A DNA stretch of 64,000 nt from Sphingomonas endolithica (GTDB lineage: Bacteria; Pseudomonadota; Alphaproteobacteria; Sphingomonadales; Sphingomonadaceae). The stretch spans positions 2,001,001 to 2,065,000 of the forward strand of contig NZ_CP103057.1 of NCBI RefSeq assembly GCF_025231525.1, written 5' to 3'. Positions 60,172 through 64,000 of this stretch are shown here, in pieces; position 1 is the stretch's first letter; each line of letters opens with the position of its first letter. The translations under genes and the position numbers were made by a program. The notes under the pieces were generated by a model. The model worked only from the letters and a program-made list of their open reading frames with translations. It was not told the origin of the DNA and did not search any database.

Positions 60172-60537
60172 ATGCTATCGCCAACCGCGCTCGCTTCCGC
60201 ATTCGATCGTGTAAGCGACCACTGGTCGCCCAAGGTGATAGGCAAGGTCAACGATCAGCTACTCAAGGCTGCGAAGCTGAAGGGCGAACTCGTTTGGCAT
60301 GCGCACGAGGGCCAAGACGAACTGTTTTACATCGTCAAAGGGTCGTTACGCATCGAGTTCGAGGATGGAGCGGTCTATCTTGAAAAGGGCGATTTCATCA
60401 CGGTGCCTAGTGGCGTGCGCCATAATCCCGTCGCGCAGGAGGAATGCTGGGTGCTGCTTATCGAGCCTGCCGCAACCAAGCACACAGGAGAAGAGGTGAC
60501 GTCCCGCACGCGGAGCCTTGAGGAGCAGCTAGCCTAG
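60172..60537 (+). CDS. Cupin-domain protein
   Basis: A 121-residue single-domain cupin. The ATG at 60172 has GGAG 6 bases upstream; the ATG at 60168 is out of frame. The metal site is HAHEGQDELFYIVKGSLRIE (His, His, Glu) with the second motif GDFITVPSGVRHNPVAQEE providing the last His. Such small cupins include isomerases, dioxygenases and binding proteins. It lies 90 bases after the LysR remnant and downstream of the aldehyde oxidoreductase operon; whether it belongs to it is unknown. Its N-terminus (MLSPTALASAFDRVSDHWSP) is typical of the family. Confidence 0.85.
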   Translation: MLSPTALASAFDRVSDHWSPKVIGKVNDQLLKAAKLKGELVWHAHEGQDELFYIVKGSLRIEFEDGAVYLEKGDFITVPSGVRHNPVAQEECWVLLIEPAATKHTGEEVTSRTRSLEEQLA

Positions 60538-61172
60538 CCGCTGACGCCCGCTTACCGCTCATCCTTCCTGAAAGCCGCGCTTCCGCTTATCACCACAATC
60601 GGCCATGGCAGTTAACGCCCACTCGCCGCCGTAGAGACCGCTGCTACGCTGCCGGTTTGGCGATCCAGATGCTGCTTCTCTACGGGCAATTGCAGGCCTC
60701 GCCCTCGGCACCGTGATTCCCCGTCAGCGGATCGGCTGCATTGTCTTGCTGGTCGTCCGATAACGATGACCGTGTATTCCAGGTGTTGGCACGCGGCTCA
60801 CTCAGAGAACATTCGATCCACTAGCGCCCTCGACTTCCTCTTCGGGCCGCTTTGGCGAAACCTCGGGGCGCTTGCCGGCTTTACATCGCGAAAGGGTTAA
60901 GGTCGTGGCTTGGGCGACGGAGCGGGAACGGCAGCTAAGCACAATTTTCCGGAATTCCCCGGGCTTGATCGGGGCGTGCCTTAATGGCCGCCAGTGGTGG
61001 AAGGCGGACGGTCCGCCTTCGGTAAGGAAGGCGGCGATCGCCGAAATTGGCAGCTGCCGCTTTTCTCGCAAAAGAGGGTGTTTCGGGAAGCACCGGTGAA
61101 CTTGAATGGCAAGAAGCGCTGCCGGCGATCCGGCCACCTATAAAAGCGCGGAGGTTCTAAGCATCCGCACCG
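60538..61172. other. Long stretch without a recognisable gene
   Basis: A 635-base gap between the cupin gene and the convergent LysR gene. Open frames on both strands (60802-61137 minus, 60872-61099 plus) are low-complexity and resemble nothing I know. A hairpin at 61001-61021 (stem GAAGGCGGA, loop CGG) lacks a T tract. The composition looks like degraded coding DNA, but I cannot identify it. Confidence 0.4.
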
Positions 61173-62090
61173 CTAAGCCGGCGCAAGGATTGGGAGCGGC
61201 TCGTAACGGAAGAACCCGAGCATCGCCTTCAACGGTGCGGACACATGGCGGCGACCGGAATAGTAGAGGTGAAATCCTGGCGTCGGCTGGCACCAGTCGT
61301 CCAAGAGGCGCACCAGCCGGCCAGCTGCTAGGTAATCGACTATGACGTCCTCTAGAAGATAGCCGATTCCGGCCCCGCCCAACGCCGCAGCGATAATCAT
61401 GCCGGTGTCGTTAATCGTATGCAGAGCCTCGACCGCTACCTCCAGGGTTTCGCCCGCGCGTCCGAACTGCCAGCGATAGGGCGCCCCGCTGCTTGGCCAG
61501 CGATAATTGATGCACCGATGCGCGCTCAGATCGCTCGGTGTCACAGGTATGGTTCTGGACGCCAGGTATTCCGGAGAGGCGAACACGGCCGGGCGCAGGT
61601 CCGCAGTCAGCCGCACTGCAATCATGTCGCCTTGAACACGCCCACCGGGCCGGATGCCGGCGTCGAAACCGCCGGCCACCATGTCCGTCATGCGATCTTC
61701 AACCACCAGATCGAGAGCAATCTCGGGAAAGAGCCGAGTGAACTGCGCCAGCCGCGGTACGATAACCATCTCGGCGGCAAGCCGGGGCAGGTTGAGCCGC
61801 AGCCGGCCGCGCGGACGATCACCGAACGAGCCGGCTTCTTCGACGGCTTCCTCCATTTCCGTCATTGCGGGCAGCAATCGGATGAGGAGCGCAGCCCCGA
61901 CCTCGGTCGGCGCGACACTGCGCGTCGTCCGGTGAAGCAGCTTGGCGCCCAGCCGCTCTTCCAGTGTGCGGATGACGTGGCTGAGCGAAGACGGTGTCAC
62001 GCGGAGGCGGGCCGCGGCCTGCCGGAAGCTGCGCTCCTGCGCGACCGCGACGAAAGCTCTTAGCTCGGCAAACTCCGCACCCCGCATCAT
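61173..62090 (-). CDS. LysR-family transcriptional regulator
   Basis: A 305-residue LysR protein. I take the ATG complementary to 62088-62090 (MMRGAEFAELRAFVAVAQER); the frame extends to 62123 but would then overlap the operator-like dyad. DNA-binding part: AARLRVTPSSLSHVIRTLEE and RLGAKLLHRTTRSVAPTEVG. Effector domain: LRLNLPRLAAEMVIVPRLAQ, IALDLVVEDRMTDMVAGGFD and AGIRPGGRVQGDMIAVRL. It belongs to the CrgA-like group, like those at 37845 and 40061. Divergent from the SDR gene at 62187 and probably its regulator. Confidence 0.9.
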   Translation of the reverse strand: MMRGAEFAELRAFVAVAQERSFRQAAARLRVTPSSLSHVIRTLEERLGAKLLHRTTRSVAPTEVGAALLIRLLPAMTEMEEAVEEAGSFGDRPRGRLRLNLPRLAAEMVIVPRLAQFTRLFPEIALDLVVEDRMTDMVAGGFDAGIRPGGRVQGDMIAVRLTADLRPAVFASPEYLASRTIPVTPSDLSAHRCINYRWPSSGAPYRWQFGRAGETLEVAVEALHTINDTGMIIAAALGGAGIGYLLEDVIVDYLAAGRLVRLLDDWCQPTPGFHLYYSGRRHVSAPLKAMLGFFRYEPLPILAPA

Positions 62091-62118
62091 TGCTGCGTCC
62101 CGTTCAACTGCCAATGAA

Positions 62119-62135
62119 AACAATAGCGCATTGTT
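62119..62135. promoter_or_regulatory. Candidate LysR operator
   Basis: AACAAT, 5 bases, ATTGTT is a perfect 6-bp-arm dyad in the short gap between the divergent LysR and SDR genes, 29 bases before the LysR start. Size and position suit a LysR box. Not proven. Confidence 0.5.
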
Positions 62136-62186
62136 GGCGGTATAATCGGTTCATAGATCGGCGTCACCACGATGAAAGAGAACGCG

Positions 62187-62969
62187 ATGACAGACACCCG
62201 ATCGAACAACAGCATGCCATTGGCGGGCAAGGTGGCCTTGGTGACCGGCGGCGGCACGGGCATCGGGCGTGCGGCCGCTCTGGGCTTCGCCCGGAAAGGC
62301 GCGGCCGTCATGCTGGCCGGGCGACGCCAAGCGGAAGTCGATGCCGTCGCGGGCACCATTCGGGACATGGGCGGCCAAGCGGCCGTGACAGTCGCCGATG
62401 TGTCGCACGAGACTGAGGTGGTGAATTTGGTCAAGGGAACCGTCGAGCGGTTCGGTCGGCTGGACGCGGCGTTCAACAACGCGGGTGCGTCGACCTTCGG
62501 CGGTATCGAGACCCAGACCGCGGCCGACTTCGATCGGGTCATGGCGATCAACGTCCGCGGCGTTTGGCTGCTTATCCAGCAGGAAATCATCGCCATGCGC
62601 GCGCAGGGCGGAGGTGGGGCAATCGTCAACACGTCGTCGATCTCGGCGACCGGCGGCAATGCCGGCCTATCGATCTATGGAGCGAGCAAGGGCGCGCTCG
62701 ACGCCATGATCCGCACGATCGCTCTAGAGGTCGGCGGGGACGGCATCAGGATCAACAATGTAAGCCCTGGCTTGACGAGGACGCAGATGACGGAGGGCAT
62801 GCCCGAGGAGGCGTTTGCGGCAGTCGGCGCGCACGCGGCGCTGAAGCGGGTGGCCAACCCCGAGGACGTCGGCGACGTTGCGGTGTGGCTCTGCACGGAC
62901 GAGGCCCGCTTCGTGACCGGGCAAAGCATCCTGACAGACGGCGGCTACAACATCGCCGGAATGCGCTGA
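62187..62969 (+). CDS. SDR family oxidoreductase
   Basis: A 260-residue classical SDR. The ATG at 62187 follows AAAGAGA at better distance than the in-frame ATG at 62172. Landmarks are GKVALVTGGGTGIGRAAALG, MLAGRRQAEVDAVAG (Arg pair suggesting NADP), AAFNNAGASTFGGIE, the Ser in AIVNTSSISATGGNAGLSIY, Tyr-Lys in LSIYGASKGALDAMIR, and the end FVTGQSILTDGGYNIAG. Divergent from the LysR gene at 61173. It resembles glucose-1-dehydrogenase/FabG-like SDRs; substrate unknown. Confidence 0.92.
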   Translation: MTDTRSNNSMPLAGKVALVTGGGTGIGRAAALGFARKGAAVMLAGRRQAEVDAVAGTIRDMGGQAAVTVADVSHETEVVNLVKGTVERFGRLDAAFNNAGASTFGGIETQTAADFDRVMAINVRGVWLLIQQEIIAMRAQGGGGAIVNTSSISATGGNAGLSIYGASKGALDAMIRTIALEVGGDGIRINNVSPGLTRTQMTEGMPEEAFAAVGAHAALKRVANPEDVGDVAVWLCTDEARFVTGQSILTDGGYNIAGMR

Positions 62970-63334
62970 TCCGAAACCTTCCAGGGTGGGTCGGCGCTTC
63001 CCAAAAGGAACATAGTCGCGGCGGCGAGTTCTCGAAATTGAGCCCATAGCGGGATAGTGGTAGTAGCGATGTCTGCGGTCGTCGTCCCGGCATCCCCTTT
63101 CCCGGAATCTGTTCCCCATTGCCGTGGATCAGCGGCGGCACCGCTACGCTAATGAACGTGCTTCGTTCCTCGATTGCCCCACAAACCATTCGACTTGTGC
63201 TGCAAGCAGAGCAAACGTCGCCGTACTGGATCGCGACCCGGACGAAGCCGCCCCGCCCCGCCGATGAAGGTCCGCGGGGCTGATGATGGTGGGAGCAGCA
63301 AGGGTGCTGCTCGCCTTGAACAAGGACCACCCCC
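62970..63334. other. Intergenic stretch before the DUF3489 gene
   Basis: No gene is recognised on either strand. A small hairpin, GAGCAGC / GCTGCTC with a 6-base loop (63293-63312), lies 23 bases before the DUF3489 start and could affect its expression. The stretch may include the left boundary of the mobile region that starts here, but I see no clear attachment site. Confidence 0.35.
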
Positions 63335-63856
63335 ATGACCAAACTGACCGATCTCGACGCCATCCTTTTGTCTGGCGCAGCCAAGCGTGACAGTGGCAGC
63401 CTGCTGCCGGTCCCAGAAAGCGTGAGTGGTGCTGGTGCACGCCTGACCAAGGCGATCACCGGGCTGATCAAGCACGGCCTGGCGGAAGAACGTGAGACCC
63501 GCGACAAGACGGCGGCACGCCGCACCGAAGCTGATGTGGCATACGGCGTGTTCATCACTGACGCCGGCAATGCCGCGATCGGCATCGCTAGCGGCGATGG
63601 AAATGACCACGAAGGTGAAGGCAAGGTCGCTCCGTCCACCCAGCCAGACACGCCGCGTATCACCAAGGCCAGTTCCGTGCTGGCGATGCTCCAGCGCGAA
63701 GAAGGCGCAACGCTTGCCGACATGATCGCAGCCACGGGATGGCTACCGCACACCACCCGTGCAGCGCTGACGGGCCTGCGCAAGAAAGGGCATACCCTCG
63801 AGAAGTCCAAGCGCGGTGACCAGACTTGCTACCGCATCGTAGCGGTGGCTGCATAA
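63335..63856 (+). CDS. DUF3489-domain protein
   Basis: A 173-residue protein. The C-terminal DUF3489 domain (about residues 105-170) reads KASSVLAMLQREEGATLADM, then GWLPHTTRAALTGLRKKGHT and the end SKRGDQTCYRIVA. It has a winged-helix look and is common next to DUF2924 genes and serine recombinases in alphaproteobacterial integrated elements. The N-terminal half also looks helix-turn-helix-like (RLTKAITGLIKHGLAEE). AAGGA precedes the ATG. Its TAA overlaps the ATG of the next gene. Function in the element unknown, perhaps DNA binding. Confidence 0.88.
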   Translation: MTKLTDLDAILLSGAAKRDSGSLLPVPESVSGAGARLTKAITGLIKHGLAEERETRDKTAARRTEADVAYGVFITDAGNAAIGIASGDGNDHEGEGKVAPSTQPDTPRITKASSVLAMLQREEGATLADMIAATGWLPHTTRAALTGLRKKGHTLEKSKRGDQTCYRIVAVAA

Positions 63857-64000
63857 TGGCCGGTCTGGAGGACAAGATGGTTGCGCTGACGACGATGTCG
63901 TCGGCGCAACTGCGTGATGAGTGGCGTGCGTTGAAAGCATCGCCTGTGCCGCTGGTCAGCCCGAGCATGTTGCGGCTGGCGCTCGGGTACGAGCTGCAGG
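63856..64000 (+). CDS. DUF2924-domain protein, N-terminal part
   Basis: The gene begins at the ATG 63856, which shares its A with the preceding stop (TAATG), and runs off the right edge with 48 residues visible. MAGLEDKMVALTTMSSAQLR and DEWRALKASPVPLVSPSMLR then LALGYELQ match the start of DUF2924 proteins, which almost always stand between a DUF3489 gene and a large serine recombinase. The rest of the element should lie just beyond the window. The family role is unknown, likely linked to recombination. Confidence 0.82.
   Translation, partial: MAGLEDKMVALTTMSSAQLRDEWRALKASPVPLVSPSMLRLALGYELQ

Noticed and set aside
1..64000. CRISPR array, rRNA operon, origin of replication or prophage genes
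   Set aside because: No regular spaced repeats, no rRNA-like segments, no replication or phage structural genes were seen in the window.

Overview
The window reads as a chromosomal or large-plasmid segment of a sphingomonad (Alphaproteobacteria, Sphingomonadaceae, probably Sphingomonas). This rests on GC-rich coding sequence, a large STN-type TonB-dependent receptor under an ECF sigma/FecR pair, HWE-type and FixL/FixJ-type signalling proteins, an EXPORTED PEP-CTERM-like protein at the left edge and a DUF3489/DUF2924 pair at the right edge. There is no rRNA or tRNA gene here to confirm it, and no CRISPR array.

Layout. 0-3.1 kb: the start of an exported protein gene and two tandem ferritin-like proteins, one Tat-exported and one a predicted lipoprotein. 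3.5-14 kb: a co-directional surface-signalling and degradation locus (ECF sigma, FecR, TonB receptor, glycerophosphodiester phosphodiesterase, a large GH95/DUF5703-like protein, an HSL esterase, an SGNH hydrolase). 14.3-25.2 kb: housekeeping-like genes (Na/Pi cotransporter, TolB-propeller amidohydrolase, CYTH/CHAD protein, ThpR, a HEQLH metallopeptidase) interrupted by IS6-type debris. 25.3-31.4 kb: signalling block (OmpR-type two-component pair, HWE kinase, FixL-like kinase, FixJ-like regulator, lone receiver). 31.9-54 kb: an accessory array of hydrolases, short-chain and medium-chain dehydrogenases, GST and small enzymes, most sets divergent from their own LysR regulator. 54-56 kb: a graveyard of IS3, resolvase and SDR remnants. 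56-60.5 kb: a PaoABC-like molybdenum aldehyde oxidoreductase operon plus a cupin. 61-63 kb: one more LysR/SDR divergent pair. 63.3-64 kb: the start of a mobile-element-associated DUF3489/DUF2924 module.

The clearest structural themes are as follows. (i) An IS6-like element family is present as one nearly complete transposase, two decayed copies, and several solo ends that form two short dispersed repeat families, one of them carrying a perfect 28-bp palindrome. (ii) An inverted duplication of an oxidoreductase/SCP2-like gene pair flanks an isochorismatase-like gene, with one oxidoreductase copy reduced to its C-terminus. (iii) The LysR/enzyme modules are repeated and partly decayed, with recognisable LysR and SDR fragments at 55.7 kb and 60.0 kb. 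I did not find a wholly new system. The best candidates for new biology are the 3.5-14 kb uptake/degradation locus and the repeated LysR-enzyme array.
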